Positions 47,451-59,496 of a stretch of 64,000 nt of DNA are shown in pieces. Both the position numbers and the translations under genes were made by a program. Source of the DNA: Homalodisca vitripennis. Taxonomy: Eukaryota; Arthropoda; Insecta; Hemiptera; Cicadellidae. Below the pieces are notes generated by a model. The model was given only the letters and a program-made list of their open reading frames with translations, did not search any database and was not told the DNA's origin. The stretch covers positions 4,491,001 through 4,555,000 of the forward strand of contig NC_060214.1 of NCBI RefSeq assembly GCF_021130785.1, given 5' to 3'. Numbering within the stretch: the first letter of the stretch is position 1; every line of letters begins with the position of its first letter.

Positions 47451-49867
47451 TTTTTTTTTTCTTCGAGAGAAAGAGACAGTAGTCCCCGCAAGTAGTCCTA
47501 AAAGGACCTTTGCACCTCCCTTACTCATGTTTGTGCCCTCAAAATCTGAGACTTACAGAAGCTAACCAAATTTGAGGGCTCCTGTTCTCTGATGTCCTTG
47601 GGGCTTCTGCTTCTCCGCAGAGTCTGCATTCATCAGTCTGACTATGACCCATCTTCATAAGGTGTTTTTTTAAGGAAGCCATGTCCTTATATCACTAACA
47701 TCCGTAATATCAATCTTATATCTTCCTTACTTTTTTCAAGGAGAGATGCCCACCCTTTATCATAAAGAGAGATAAACATTTTAGATTGTCTTAATCATGA
47801 GGTCCTACTCCAGTTATTGGATCTAATTCTCTTTTTCCCAATCTTTTATGAGAGCTTTGATGTAGGAGATGGCTGGCTCAGGCCCTACCATAAGGGATTC
47901 TGTACCTATTTTGGCAAGGGTATCTGCTTTTTTATTTCCATGGATGCCTTCATGGCCCGGCACCCAACAGAATGTAACTCTGTTCTTCTTTACCAGTTCC
48001 ACCAGAACATTTTTGCATTCCCATACTGCTTTTGAGTCAAACGAGCAGGCGTCAAGTGCCTTTAGTGCAGCTTGGCTATCAGAGAGGATTAAGTATTCTG
48101 CTCCTCTTGGCCTCATTTGTATGAGTCTTCTGGCGAATAATTCTATTGCCATGACTTCTGCTTGGAAGATCAGGGTGTGTTTTCCCAGGGGCACAGCTAG
48201 GTTAACTCCTGTTCCGTAAATACCAATCCTGCTCCAGAGTTAAGGCGTGAACCATCTATGTAAAACTTCTGGACTCCTTTAGTATGGTAGGCCTCTTCAA
48301 TAGAGACCATGTGAGGTTTTTAAAAGGAGTTTTTCTTAACTATTCTTTCTCATATGTTGGTTATCATTTCAGCCTCAGGAAATTTCTGAGTTATTTTCAT
48401 GTTCCCTTCTGAGAAGGTAGACTTAATCACCTCCGTTCCCAGAAGCTTTATTGCACTTAGAGCTGCTGTGTTCATCACCTCCTGCTCCAGAAAAGCGTAT
48501 CCCAGAACCACTCCAAGTGCCAGAGTTGGACAGGAGCTCATTGCCCCTTTGATGCTTACTCAAGCTAACCTTTGAAGTCTCTGTAATTTCTTAGCAACTT
48601 TTTTTTGCTCTACTTTCGACCACGAGACTCATGCAGCATATGTGACCATTGGTTTTATTATGGTTTGACAGATCCAATAAATCATTTTGGGTTTCAGTCC
48701 CCAGTTCAGTCCAAAGAGTGTTTTACAGGCCCCAAGTGCCTTTGTCGCTTTAGCTATTTTGTTCTCAATATGTGGGTTCCAGGTCAGCCTCTCATCCAGA
48801 ACTACGCCTAGATACTTGACAGAGTGTTTTATCCTGATGGCTTCCAGAACAGGTTGTACAAGCTAGAACTTTCTTTTTCTGGTAAAGGTTATAATACTTG
48901 TTTTAGATGGGTTAATCCGTTAATCTCCATGACACCAGTTGCTTATATACTATCCTCTTGACAGCATATGGTAGCCGGATAGCTGTTCCAGAGCTGCTCC
49001 ATGGATTAATATGCTACTCGGTCGAAAGCTTCTTCAATGTCCATTTCTTTGAAGGTGACCACCACCGTAGTTGTCTTACCTTCGATGTATGCATGTTGAT
49101 ACCGACGTAGTGGGTATACCTGGAAGGTTTCATCCCTTATGTGCCTATTAATTATTTTTTATAGTTTTTACCGTGAAGGAGGTTAGGCTTGTAGGTCTGT
49201 ATGAGTTGGTTTGAGACTGATCCCTGTCCTTTTCTCGCACATACACCACAAGTGCCGTCCTCCAGTTCTATGGAATAAATCCTAGGGCATCACTGCTTCT
49301 TAATAGAATAGTGAGTGTGTCTAGTAGAATATCTAGCCCTTCTTGGAGAAGGGCCGGGAAAACTACATCCGCCCCAGGAGATTTAAATGGCTTAAGAGAT
49401 CTTATGTCCATTTAATCCTCTGATATGTAAAAATTCGTTTTAATTGTTGTCTGGATTTAGCAACCTACCGACCAGAGAATAAAAATCCTCATTTCGAGGT
49501 TAGAGACCGTCTGGAAAGTGCGACTCCAACAACAGTTCTATAGTCTTCCATTTGTTCACTGTAAGGCCACCATTGGCTTTTACTAAGGACCCCAAAAATT
49601 ATAGTGATCAATTTGGAGGGTTTCATAAAGCTTGGCAGCCTCCTGTGGGCTGTTAATGTTTAACAAAACATCCTCCAGATTCTTCTTTTAATTTTCCTAA
49701 TTTTTTTCTTGAACTCATGTAGGGCATATTGGTAAGAGATAAAGTCATCTATCCTTTTTTCATATTTGAGAATTTTACGGATTTTGTTTTTGAGTGTTTC
49801 TAATCTCCTAGTCCACCAAGGCACGTCTTCTTTCGCCTGTTTTTTTTTTCTAAGGAGGCCGTTTTTC
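47451..49867 (-). mobile_element. decayed RNase H-bearing LINE (I/R1-like), minus strand
   Basis: The left end is a T-run, the poly(A) tail of a minus-strand element. Reading right to left: RT pieces including HAYIEGKTTTVVVTF, then DIEEAFDRVAY (motif A, near 49040). Next is the RT C-terminal region with VSIKGAMSSCPTLALGVVLG (near 48500). An RNase H domain follows at 48194-47823 with FQAEVMAIELFARRL, LILSDSQAALKAL and WVPGHEGIHGNKKADTLAK. Many frameshifts and stops are present. The element is inserted in a hAT remnant. Confidence 0.88.
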
Positions 49868-49950
49868 TCATAATAATCGTTTGCTAAAAAATTTAAATAA
49901 TTTAAATTTTAGGGGGAGGTCCGGACCCCTTAGATCCCTTATGTCTGCCT
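49868..49950 (-). mobile_element. hAT fragment, right part (interrupted by LINE)
   Basis: Continues the 47290-47450 fragment: ATAATAATCGTTTGCTAAAA and GGGAGGTCCGGACCCCTTAG align with 45348-45425. Confidence 0.85.
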
Positions 49951-50329
49951 TAGTAATGAAACAGTCGTTAACCATCAGCTAATTTATACTTGATGTAACT
50001 CGATATTGTGGATTTTTATGCTGTGAAGTATTATTGTCCACATGCAAGAATTCTCGGTAACTCACCACTTTGCAACTGTATATATCTAAACAACAGTATT
50101 CTCAAGTTACAGGAACACTTGGGGTCTGAAAGTTGAATTTCAGTTCATGGTAAAACTCTCATCAAACGTATAGTCTAATCAAATTCATGGATATTTTAAT
50201 TCTGCTAAAGTTATGCGTGTAGGTGTAGTTTAATTAAAATAAAATATTGCATGGTTCTTTTTTTAACCTTTTTCAAAATTGATTACACATTGTATTTTTA
50301 AAATGTTGCCTTCATAAATAGAGAAGTTA
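49951..50329. other. intergenic AT-rich sequence
   Basis: Nothing recognised. Confidence 0.4.
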
Positions 50330-51315
50330 AAAAAAAACTGTCTATCGCAATACTGTTTTTGATGAATGCAAAACAACTGCCTTTAAAGGCCTACCCTACA
50401 AAGGAGTCCTGAAGTTTTTCACTGATGGTTCACTCCTAGGCTCTAGGGCAGGATACGGAATACATGGACCTGGAGTTGACATGGCTGTGCCCCCAGGAAG
50501 ACATGCCACGGGTTTTCAGGCGGAGGTCATGGCAATAGACTCATGTTCCAGAAGACTCATACAATTGAGGACAAAAGGATTACCATACCTAATACTTTCT
50601 GATAGTCAGGCTGCACTGAAGGCACTGGATACCTGTTCGTTTGATTCGAAAGCGGTCTGGGAATGCAGGAATGCTCTAGCAGAGCTGGCAACGAATAACA
50701 AAGTAACACTCGGTTGGGTACCGGGTCATGAAGGTATTCATGGGAATGAAAAAGCGGACATCCTCGCCAAAAAGGGAGCAGAATCCACATTGGTGGGGCC
50801 TGAGCCAGGTTGTGGGATAGCCTTCTCCAACATTAAAGCTCTGGTCAAAGATTGGGAAAATAGGACAAGACACAAGAATTGGAGTAGAGCCTCAGGTTTA
50901 AGACTATCCAAATTGTTTATCCCTCCTTACGCTAAAGGGTGGACAGCTCTCCTAGACCAGAATAAGGAGGATATAAGACTAATATTAGGAATGTTGACAG
51001 GACATGGCCCTCTGAGGAAGCACCTAGGTAGGCCTTAATCAGAGTAGCGAATGTAGACTCTTTGGAGAGGAGGAGGAGTCAGCGGAGCACATTTGGTTAG
51101 ATTGTCCTGCCATCGTAGAGATTCGGAAAAGATACCTGGGAGCATATCTTCTCAGCCCCAAGGACATTAGAGAATAGGAGCCCTTAAATCTGATTGGTTT
51201 TTGCAAAAGCCTCGGTCTTTGAGGGCACAAAATTAAAGTAAGGAAGACGCAAAGGTCTTTTTTAGGACTAAGCGCGGGGACAAACTGTCCTCTTCCCTCA
51301 GGAAAGGAAAAAAAC
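50330..51315 (+). mobile_element. 5'-truncated RNase H LINE, plus strand
   Basis: Contains the RNase H frame described separately, then, after a stop, a Cys/His motif region (CRLFGEEEESAEHIWLDCPA, near 51052-51110) that follows RNase H in I/R1-type LINEs, and a 3' UTR ending near 51310 in an A-rich stretch. It is closely related to the minus-strand element at 47451-49867, so the two lie tail-outward in opposite orientations. Confidence 0.88.
50384..51038 (+). CDS. LINE RNase H domain, open frame
   Basis: Open from GLPYKGVLKFFTDGS. The four acidic RNase H positions are visible: Asp in FTDGS, Glu in FQAEVMAID, Asp in LILSDSQAALKAL, and Asp in NEKADILAK after WVPGHEGIHG. A C-terminal extension runs to LGMLTGHGPLRKHL before TAA. 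An in-frame ATG at 50481 would exclude the first catalytic Asp, so it is not the biological start; the domain is the tail of a truncated ORF2. It belongs to the mobile element and is not a host gene. Confidence 0.85.
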
Positions 51316-51889
51316 TGCTTTTAAAACAAGGCTTGTTTTATAAGACCTCAATAAACCAATGGTATCCGAACTATTACATGTGTTCTTTTAGTCCTGATGT
51401 GTATATAAGACTTACATAGTGTAAATGGAGAAAATTGGCTCGCTTTCTATTGTGAGAAATGTGAACAAATTTTCTCAAATTACAAACCTTAGAGCACAAT
51501 TTTGCCTCCATGAAAGGTATGTATGAAGCTCCTGAACCAAACAATTTCCAAACACGATGACGATAATTTAATGTTAAAAGTATAAAATAGTAACAAGATT
51601 TCGGACATTTGTCATCTTTATATGTTTCAAAAGGTAAATGATGGCAAAAGTCCGAAATCCTTTCAAATCCTTCCATCGTCAATAACAAACTTTAAACAAA
51701 CTGCAAATAATGTTGAAAATCAAAGAAATGTGTAGCTTCGATGATGCAGGAATCAAAGTTCTAAACCTATTCAAATGCCGTAACTTTTCATTGCACGGTG
51801 AGAAATATTACTAACGCGCTTAAGAAAACTGCGTTGTGTCAACTATGATCTCTATAACTTACAATTTTTTTAAAGTTATTGTTATCTCT
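51316..51889. other. intergenic sequence
   Basis: A 104-codon minus-strand ORF (51374-51688) has no recognisable motif and lies next to LINE remnants. I do not call it a gene. Confidence 0.4.
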
Positions 51890-52330
51890 ATCCTCCAAAT
51901 AGTTTTAAATTCCTTAATAGATGAAGAGCAAAAATTAAAACAGAACATTTATCTGTATTTAGTTTAAGCCAGTGTCCATCCGTCCAGCTTTCTATCTTGA
52001 GCAAGTTGCCATTAACACATTGCACAACTTTGTTCAGTATTGCACAAAAGAAGTTCAGCATCGTTTTGATGTGACTAAAAGACACCATACAAATTTTCAT
52101 TTTCAAGGTTAGCAGTGTATAAGATTAAAATAAAATTGGACCCAGACACGAAACTTGGAGGACACCGCGCGCGGTACCTTTAAAAAGTTCATTGGAGTAA
52201 CTTTCTTTTGTTGTCCTTTTTAATAAAACTAAACAGATTAATGACCCATCAGTGAACTTTATTAAATTAACAACAGTTTAATGTTCACTGATTGAAACGT
52301 TTGAGAGAAGTTCACAAAGTACATTACTTT
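51890..52330 (-). mobile_element. decayed LINE reverse transcriptase fragment
   Basis: A minus-strand translation near 52130-52190 gives GTARGVLQVSCLGPILF, a decayed GVPQGSVLGPLLF motif. WTDGHWLKLNTDKCSVLIF near 51930-51990 is the RT palm region after motif C. Frames are broken. Confidence 0.75.
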
Positions 52331-53082
52331 TAATAGACAACTGTATCATTGCCATCACAGTGTAAAATATTTCGCAAGTTTTATGAAGTTAAAACTTGAG
52401 GGAGTATCTGAACCACCGGTTAGGAATGTCTATTACCAGACATGACTGTTTCAGTACATTCCTATTTAATGATTCCTTCAGTACATACGTATATCACTTT
52501 GATAAGAAATGTTTGAAGACTATTTTGAAATTAACCTCTTAAATTGAGATGTAGTGTTGTTAAGATATTGAAACATAAATAAATGTTTAGCACAGAGTAT
52601 TCAACAATATTATTTCTTATAAATACATGACAAAAGTTGAAAACTACGTTTTGGGATTGGTATCCGCCCTCTTCTTCAGGTACCGCATCCTCCCTAGCTC
52701 GCCATCCTAGCAAGTGTGCCTTGTCGCCATCAGTTCATTTCTGTGGGGAGTCCAGCTTGTGTTGTGCAGTGTATCTGTGTTGTTCATATTTATTATTAAT
52801 GATATTTTTACTAATAAACTAAACGTATTACTATTAGCAATTTCAATCGTATTGATGTATTTTAAATAAATTGTTTCAAAAAATATTTTAATGGTATTAT
52901 GAAATACAATGGCAGCATTTGGCATTTAAAATTCAAAAGACGAAAACTGGAAAACCCTGTGAGGTACAAATCTAGACAATATACAGTTTATAAAAACGGG
53001 TCTGTTTCTTAACGTGCCTTGGGAGAAATTGTACGCTTCATTAAAAACAGATCCAGAATTCAAGTGCGTGATTATAAGTGGT

Positions 53083-53088
<6 letters not shown>
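52331..53088. other. intergenic AT-rich sequence
   Basis: No supported feature. Confidence 0.4.

Positions 53089-53168
<80 letters not shown>
53089..53168. repeat. (CA)40 microsatellite
   Basis: Uninterrupted CA dinucleotides, about 40 units. His-Thr or Val-Cys ORFs over it are artefacts. Confidence 0.97.
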
Positions 53169-53171
<3 letters not shown>

Positions 53172-53205
53172 ACGCGCGCGCTCGCGCAATCACCATGAGA
53201 CGCCA

Positions 53206-54352
53206 TTCGTTACCCACAAACTCGTGTTCTACCTCGTTGTCAATCGTCTCGTTACTGTCTCGACTTATTGCCTATAGCAATGCCCTACAATGCCCTACGT
53301 TTTATTACTTGGGACATTCGTTGCCCACAAACTCTTGTTCTACCTCGTTGTCAATCGTCTCGTTACTGTCTCGACTTATTGCTTATAGCAATGCCCTACA
53401 ATGCCCTACGTTTTACACCTGGGACATTCGTTTCCCATAAACTCGTGTTCTACCTCGTTGTCAATAATCGTCTCGTTGCTGTCTCGACTTATTGCCCATA
53501 CCAATACCCCTCGTTTTATCACCTGGGACACTCGTTGCCCACAAACTCGTGTTCTACCTCGTAGTCAACAATCGTTTCTTTACTGTCTCAACTTATTGCC
53601 TATAGCATTGCCCCTAGTTTTATCACCTGAGACATTCGTTGCCCACAAACTCGTATTCTACCTCGTAGCCAATCGTCTCGTTACAGTCTCGACTTATTGC
53701 CTATAGCATTGCTCCTCGTTTTAACACCTGAGACATTCGTTGCCCATAAACTCGTGTTCTACCTCGTAGTCAACAATCGTCTCGTTACTGCCTCGACTTC
53801 TTGCCTATAGCAATGCCCCTCGTCCTATCACCTGGAACATTCGTTGCCCACAAACTCTTGTTCTACCTCGTTGACAATCGTCTCGTTACTGTCTCGACTT
53901 ATTGCCTATAGCAATGCCCCTCGTTCTATCACCTGGAACATTCGTTGCCCACAAACTCGTGTTCTACCTCGTTGTCAATCGTCTTGTTACTGTCTCGACT
54001 TATTGCCTATAGCAATGCCCCTCGTTTTATCACCTGGGACATTCGTTGCCCACAAACTCGTGTTCTACCTCGTTGTCAACAATCGTTTCTTTACTGTCTC
54101 AACTTATTGCCTATAGCATTGCCCCTAGTTTTATCACCTGAGACATTCGTTGCCCACAAACTCGTATTCTACCTCGTTGCCAATCGTCTCGTTACAGTCT
54201 CGACTTATTGCCTATAGCATTGCTCCTCGTTTTATCACCTGGGACATTCGTTGCCCCAAACTCGTGTTCTACCTCGTTGTCAATCGTCTCGTTACAGTCT
54301 CGACTTATTGCCTATAGCATTGCTCCTCGTTTTATCACTGGGACATTCGTTG
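53206..54352. repeat. 101-bp minisatellite, 12 copies
   Basis: TTCGTTGCCCACAAACTCGT recurs at 53317, 53840, 53941, 54042, 54147 and other positions; the usual spacing is 101 bp, with 3-6-bp variants (CAATCGTC against CAACAATCGTC). It is GC-richer than the surroundings. ORFs across it change frame from unit to unit because 101 is not a multiple of three. Confidence 0.95.
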
Positions 54353-54552
54353 TCATCTTTGCTGTGTCCGCAACTTTTTCGACGGATGTCACACTAAGCT
54401 CTTCATCGCCTGTCTCGTCAACCTCCAGCCTCGTCTGGTACGCCTTCGCCTGCTGGGATATTTCCTACCGATACCGCGAGCATCACTCCAGCAGCCTCGA
54501 TTCCCCCGATGAGACACAAATCGTGCAGAATGAACAGTTGAAGGAGGTATAA
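54353..54552 (+). other. GC-richer open stretch after the minisatellite
   Basis: An open frame reads VIFAVSATFSTDVTLSSSS and YAFACWDISYRYREHHSSS, ending LDSPDETQIVQNEQLKEV before TAA. Base composition is more gene-like than its flanks, but there is no splice site, start or known motif that I can support. It could be the end of an exon or chance. Confidence 0.2.
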
Positions 54553-56061
54553 CCCAGCTTAAAACTGAGCGCAGTCACTTATTCAGCGTGACACTCGCCT
54601 CTTGCAATTCACTCATAAGATATATGTCGCTAGTATGTCTGATTCAACTACAGTATCTGTCGCTATGAATAGAGACCCGGCTTCGCCGACCGTTGCGTAC
54701 AGTCGCTTTGTATTGATGCCATAGCCCATTACTTTTACTGCTGCACCCTGCAAAAGTGAATCGGAGCAGGTAATAAATGAATTTATTTGCGGCCTGAAGA
54801 TTACAGTTAAGGTTTGAAAGGCCGTAGTTCGATGTTTGAGTGGCAAAGTAAAATCGATAAATTGAACTAGGGAAAACAAAAACTGGTCTTGGATAAAAGT
54901 GAAAAGTAAATACACAAATAACAGCAGAAAATTGCACACTTCAAAATCAGGAAAATCAAAACAGTCTGGGACCACTCGATAAAATTGAAGTGTAGACCAA
55001 CTTGTATGATAAGGAATATATAGAGAAACCTCCAAAAACCTAGGCACAAAGTAAACCCAAGACTTTATCTAAAATAGTCAGTGCTAATAGAAGGTGAAAG
55101 TCATACTAGGCACAGCGCTGGTCTGCTCGGAAAACACGTTAGCCCGATCATAATCGATCGAGAATTTTGCAAAACAGGTGCTTAACTCCTCGAGGTGATA
55201 GTAACAAATTTTTCACCTTCTGATTGGCTTGTGCTGATCGCCGGAAGCAATGACGTAGTGGAGAACTGCGCTAAATATATCGCCACCTGTACGAGCGGAT
55301 TGTATCCACACCCTCGGCATGCAGACCCACGTGCTACCAGGTCTATCGTTTAATTATCTATCACCACTTTATTTCCTTCAATATATTTTTTATCCTTTCG
55401 GATAAGGAGAGATATAGATGTCAGATCATCTACTGAATTAATTTGCAGTTATTACTATTTAGACCAACATAGGCTATGGTTGCACTTATTAAAATGCTTT
55501 CGTGAAACCTGTTAATAAAAGTCGTCATAAACATTTTCTTGAAGAATACAAAAGTCATAGGATACCCCTGTTCTTCTTAAAATGAGATGGCTATGATTCC
55601 TGTTGTTTATATTTATTGATAACGCTGTGACACACCTGCAGTTCGATGGACCTGTGACACACCTGTTATGTACCTATGACATATTGTCAGATAAACTTCG
55701 ATAAGTCATGCGAGAACATGAATTATCGAGAACAGTTCATCGGATTCATTATATTTTGAGTATTTGAACTCCAACACTACAAAGTAGTTAGAAATGTAGG
55801 ATGATTCCGCGGAATAACTAGTTCTTATGTGGTGGTACAAACTTATTGCTATTTATAAATATTCCTTAAAAGGTAGATTTCACATAAGGTCTCAGAGTGT
55901 ACAGTGTAGGCTACTACGTGTAGCGGTTCTACTACTCAACCTTAGCCGTAGACTAAACTACCCATCTTTACCCTAACGTATAGCAAATGGTACGGAAGCA
56001 CAATTGAGGAAAATTATAACCTAACTGGATTGTATGTAAATTAAGTTTTTAACTGATTAAC
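54553..56061. other. intergenic sequence
   Basis: The 144-codon minus-strand ORF (54613-55047) is hydrophobic, AT-rich and unrecognised. The stretch 55100-55340 is GC-richer with several short palindromes (ATCGATCGA, CTCGAG). No gene is supported. Confidence 0.35.
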
Positions 56062-56285
56062 ATTGCGCTTGATTATTGTGTGACACTCATAAATGACCGA
56101 GGGGATCAATCCCACATAACAGACTTTGATTTTTGGGCTATGAATTAGATAGATTAAGACTTTAAAATAATTGTTTCCGGAACATTGCGCTTTGAGTATT
56201 GTGACACTCATAAAAATGACCGAGGGATACGTCAATACAAAACAGACTTTGATTTTTGGGCTACGAATTTGAAAGCATTATACTA
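56062..56285. repeat. direct duplication, two copies offset by about 122 bp
   Basis: ACATTGCGCTT..GTGACACTCATAAA and CAGACTTTGATTTTTGGGCT occur twice (near 56060-56150 and 56182-56270) with several small differences. Confidence 0.88.
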
Positions 56286-57089
56286 TAATAATTGTTTTAT
56301 TTTTATAATAAATGTAGGATTTTGAGGGTGAATTTACAAATAGATATATTAATTATTCAGTGATATTATATCTTGCTAAATTGTCCCTTATTGTGTCACC
56401 CTGTGCATTATGAGTTGTGCTCAGCTTTCACCGTAGGCAACATAATGAAGTAGATTACATATGGATTAAAACATAATGAAACTTACTTCTAGAAACAGTT
56501 CACTAATTATAAAATGCCCGTACAAAATAGCAGTTGAGCCATTGGATTGTACAAAAGGGTTACGTCATTACATTATAGTAATACTTGTTTGATTCAAATC
56601 CAGGTACCAATAATATGATCACAGTCAGATCCGGTAGGGTACTTGAAGATAGGCAGGAGAGCTTCGGACGCGGGCATCTTGAATCATCAAAGCTTGCCAC
56701 AATTCACTCAACAAACAGGTCGAGAACCTGAGCGGTGATGACTGATGACTGATGACACGCTCCCGAGGCGCCACAGGAAGTGATTACAATCACAGAGCAG
56801 CATGACCTGGGCTGTTGACATGACACGCAATAACCACTCGCGCTGGCTGCAGACAGGAAATGGAAACATAACTGTCCATTCAACTTTGGCTGGAAGGTCA
56901 GAACCGTCAGCCGAGTAATGGAAGTAGTTAGTAGGCGGCATTGTCAGTACAGACAAAGAGTCCCATTTCTATGTCTTGTGTTTTGTGGAATTAGTTCTGC
57001 ATTTTGATGCTGTTTCAAATGTCAGTTTTAAAGGGGGGGGGGGCCCTTGATTGATACCGTGTTACAAATTGAGTCTGTGTGACGTAACT
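56286..57089. other. intergenic sequence
   Basis: Nothing recognised. A G-run lies near 57035-57043. Confidence 0.4.
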
Positions 57090-57200
57090 GTACATGAGTA
57101 ATAGACTTCAAAATAATAAACATTAAATTCATTAAACGCTAAAACATAATATTAAAAAAGTCATATCAAAACAAATAAATCCAATGTAATGAAATAGAGA
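57090..57200 (-). mobile_element. LINE 3' UTR-like fragment, related to 61120-61235
   Basis: CTTCAAAATAATAAACATTA and AACAAATAAATCCAATGTAATGAAAT are shared, with differences, with 61140-61230, where the minus strand ends in AATAAACGTGATTTGATTTG, a typical LINE tail. Confidence 0.45.
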
Positions 57201-58800
57201 TTAATTAGTACACACACACTCACACACCGCCCACAGTGACGTCCCCGTGCGGAGGGATGGAGTTCATGGCGTTCAGGGAGGAGGAGGGAGAGATGAAAGG
57301 GGAGAGAGAGAGAGATAACCCAAAAATTTTAAAAAAGGATCAGTAAATAAAAATAAAAAATTTCAGTAGAAAACCTCAGACTGAAGTTGCATTAAAAATT
57401 GGGTTTAATGTCACATTTACGACTATTTATAGTGGTTAGTAACAATAAGTCAGAAAAAAATCACCTACCAATAGTTTACTAAATCGACATGTAAAAAATA
57501 ATGAAATAATATATGTATATTACACTGATTTGGCAAAACTGTGAACGCGCTGTTTACATCAGGAAGATAACATGCAGTATCTTAACTCTTACAACACTGT
57601 ACTACTTCTAGGTTTTATAAACAGATATGCCAGCACAAGCAATACCACATGAGGCCATTAATCGGTATTGTAACGGTAAACTGCTGCGGCTTGTCCCAGA
57701 CAACGACAGCTATTGCTACTGCTAGTACGTATATAAAGAGATTACCTTCAAATGCCACTAATTACTTTTTTTAATGTGAATGAGTAAATGCACAAATTTA
57801 CTTAAGAAAAAATGTCAGAAGGCGTGGTTTGATATATATTTCGGTGTATAACAATACACAAGCCCGAATATATTCAAGAAACTACTGCTAATCCTCAGTT
57901 AAACGATTGAATCCATATTTACATTAACACAAACATGCGGAAAACACTTAAATGTGTCGACCATGAACACTTTCCGGTGAATATGATAGGTATTCATTTA
58001 ATTTGAAAGCCAGTTTTCTCCGGGTTATTACTTCAACTTTCCTCATACATATCAAGTGGAGAGTGTAATCGTTGTACTTGTGCTTAAAAAACTAACATTA
58101 TCTGTTAGACAGCTTTGGTGTGATTGTGATCGTTATGGAGCGGATACTATTACAAAAATAATAAACATATATCGTACAAAAAAGTTTAATACAATGGGGG
58201 GGCAGCATAAATAAAGAATGGTCCGTGGTGAGCAGAAATGGTGTTTCGGTGGGAGGGCGCCGAAATAGGTTCTTGTAAGTGATTTGAGTTTCTATTTCAG
58301 GCAGACTCTATTGTGTATGGCTGTTGGTTAAAATGCTTTCTGAGATTTCATTATTTTCTGCTTAACAAACTGTTAGTAGTACGTATAACACAGCCAGGCA
58401 AAACAGTGTATCCAGCCTCGTTTATAACAAAAACAAAGAAATGCAAGTTTAAAATCACTCCTAAGGGTAGTACTTTCTCAGTGTTCATAAAACCCTCTTA
58501 ATATGTGAAATATTGAAGCCAAATGAGTCTTAAAAATTACAATTAGCATTATGACATTACTGAGGTTTTTCATCTTGTGGACCCCAAATTTTGTTTGTTC
58601 ACTCTACAATCAGCAAAATCCATGGAAACTAATGAAGAACTAATTATAAAATATTTGTTGTCTTTTAATTTATTTCCAAGGATACGATTGTCTTTTAGTC
58701 GGGAACTTTGGCGCAAGTCAGTCGAATTTTCATGCGAAGAGATTTAGGAGGCGAATGTACAAACAAAAACTAATTTTGAAATGTAAGTGCCTTTTTAGTA
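57201..58800. other. intergenic sequence
   Basis: Purine-rich stretch (GAGGAGGAGGGAGAG, GAGAGAGAGAGAT) at about 57255-57318. No gene supported. Confidence 0.35.
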
Positions 58801-59331
58801 TATATCGACTTATCGAAGCATCAGCCAGAGTATCTCCTAAAGGTAAGTGCCTTTTGATTCAACTCTTAGAAGACACCGAAGGATTTTCAAGTGACTGTAC
58901 TTATCGAAAAGAAGAAAGAAGTTTCTGGGAAGATACATATCTTTTTTCGTTCCTCCAGCAGGCACAGCAGCCTTTTTAGTTTCACATCGAAGCTTCAGCC
59001 AGAGTATCTCCTAAAAAGAAAGTGCTTTTTGATTCAACTAGAAGACACCGAAGGATTTTCAAGTGACTGACGAAAAGAAGAAAGAAGTTTCTCGGAAGAT
59101 ATCATAACTTTTTCGCTTCCCCAGCAGGACAGCCTTTTTAGTTTCATACATCGAAGCATCAGCCAGAGTTAATCTCCTAAAAGAAAGTGCTTTTGAATTC
59201 AACTAAGAAGACACCGAAGGATTTTCAAGTGACTGACGAACAAAGAAGAAAGAAGTTTCTGGGAAGATACATCACTTATTCGTTCGCTTGCAGCAGGAGA
59301 GCCTTTTTAGTTTTTGTTTTCCACATCGAAG
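58801..59331 (+). repeat. tandem partial copies upstream of a coding-like segment
   Basis: Units of about 164-176 bp; G(C)ATCAGCCAGAGTATCTCC or GCTTCAGCC.. occurs at 58817, 58992, 59156 and 59332. Each unit also has GACACCGAAGGATTTTCAAG and CCAGCAGG..CAGCCTTTTTAG. As in l(3)mbt, the last copy continues into unique, coding-like sequence while the earlier copies do not. Confidence 0.85.
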
Positions 59332-59496
59332 GCTTCAGCCAGAGTATCTCCTAGAAACCCACGAAAAAGGGCCAACCTTTCAAGAATGGAGATTGTTCCT
59401 CCTGATTCTTCTGCGGCCAAGTCTCAGAAACGATGGGACGACCTGCACTGGGTGCCCAATTCGACGACATGGTCAATCTGTGTAAAAATATCATGA
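59332..59496 (+). CDS. possible terminal exon of an unidentified gene
   Basis: An open frame reads ASARVSPRNPRKRANLSRME, then IVPPDSSAAKSQKRWDDLHW and VPNSTTWSICVKIS before TGA. Composition is basic and Ser/Pro-rich, gene-like rather than transposon-like. A pyrimidine-rich stretch (TTTTTGTTTTCCACATCGAAG) precedes it as a poor acceptor, and AATAAA follows at about 59507. No upstream exon was found in the window, and no known domain is visible. It could be a pseudogene piece. Confidence 0.3.
   Translation, partial: ASARVSPRNPRKRANLSRMEIVPPDSSAAKSQKRWDDLHWVPNSTTWSICVKIS

Noticed and set aside
50481..51038. ATG-initiated 185-codon RNase H gene
   Set aside because: The ATG would drop the first catalytic Asp; the frame is the tail of a truncated LINE ORF2.
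51374..51688. 104-codon minus-strand ORF
   Set aside because: No motif recognised; adjacent to LINE debris and not supported by composition.
53014..54350. Several 60-100-codon ORFs in the CA tract and 101-bp minisatellite
   Set aside because: They are products of repeats; the frame shifts from one unit to the next and no unit-level coding constraint is visible.
54613..55047. 144-codon minus-strand ORF
   Set aside because: AT-rich hydrophobic translation with no motif, signal or splice context; overlapping ORFs in other frames are just as long.
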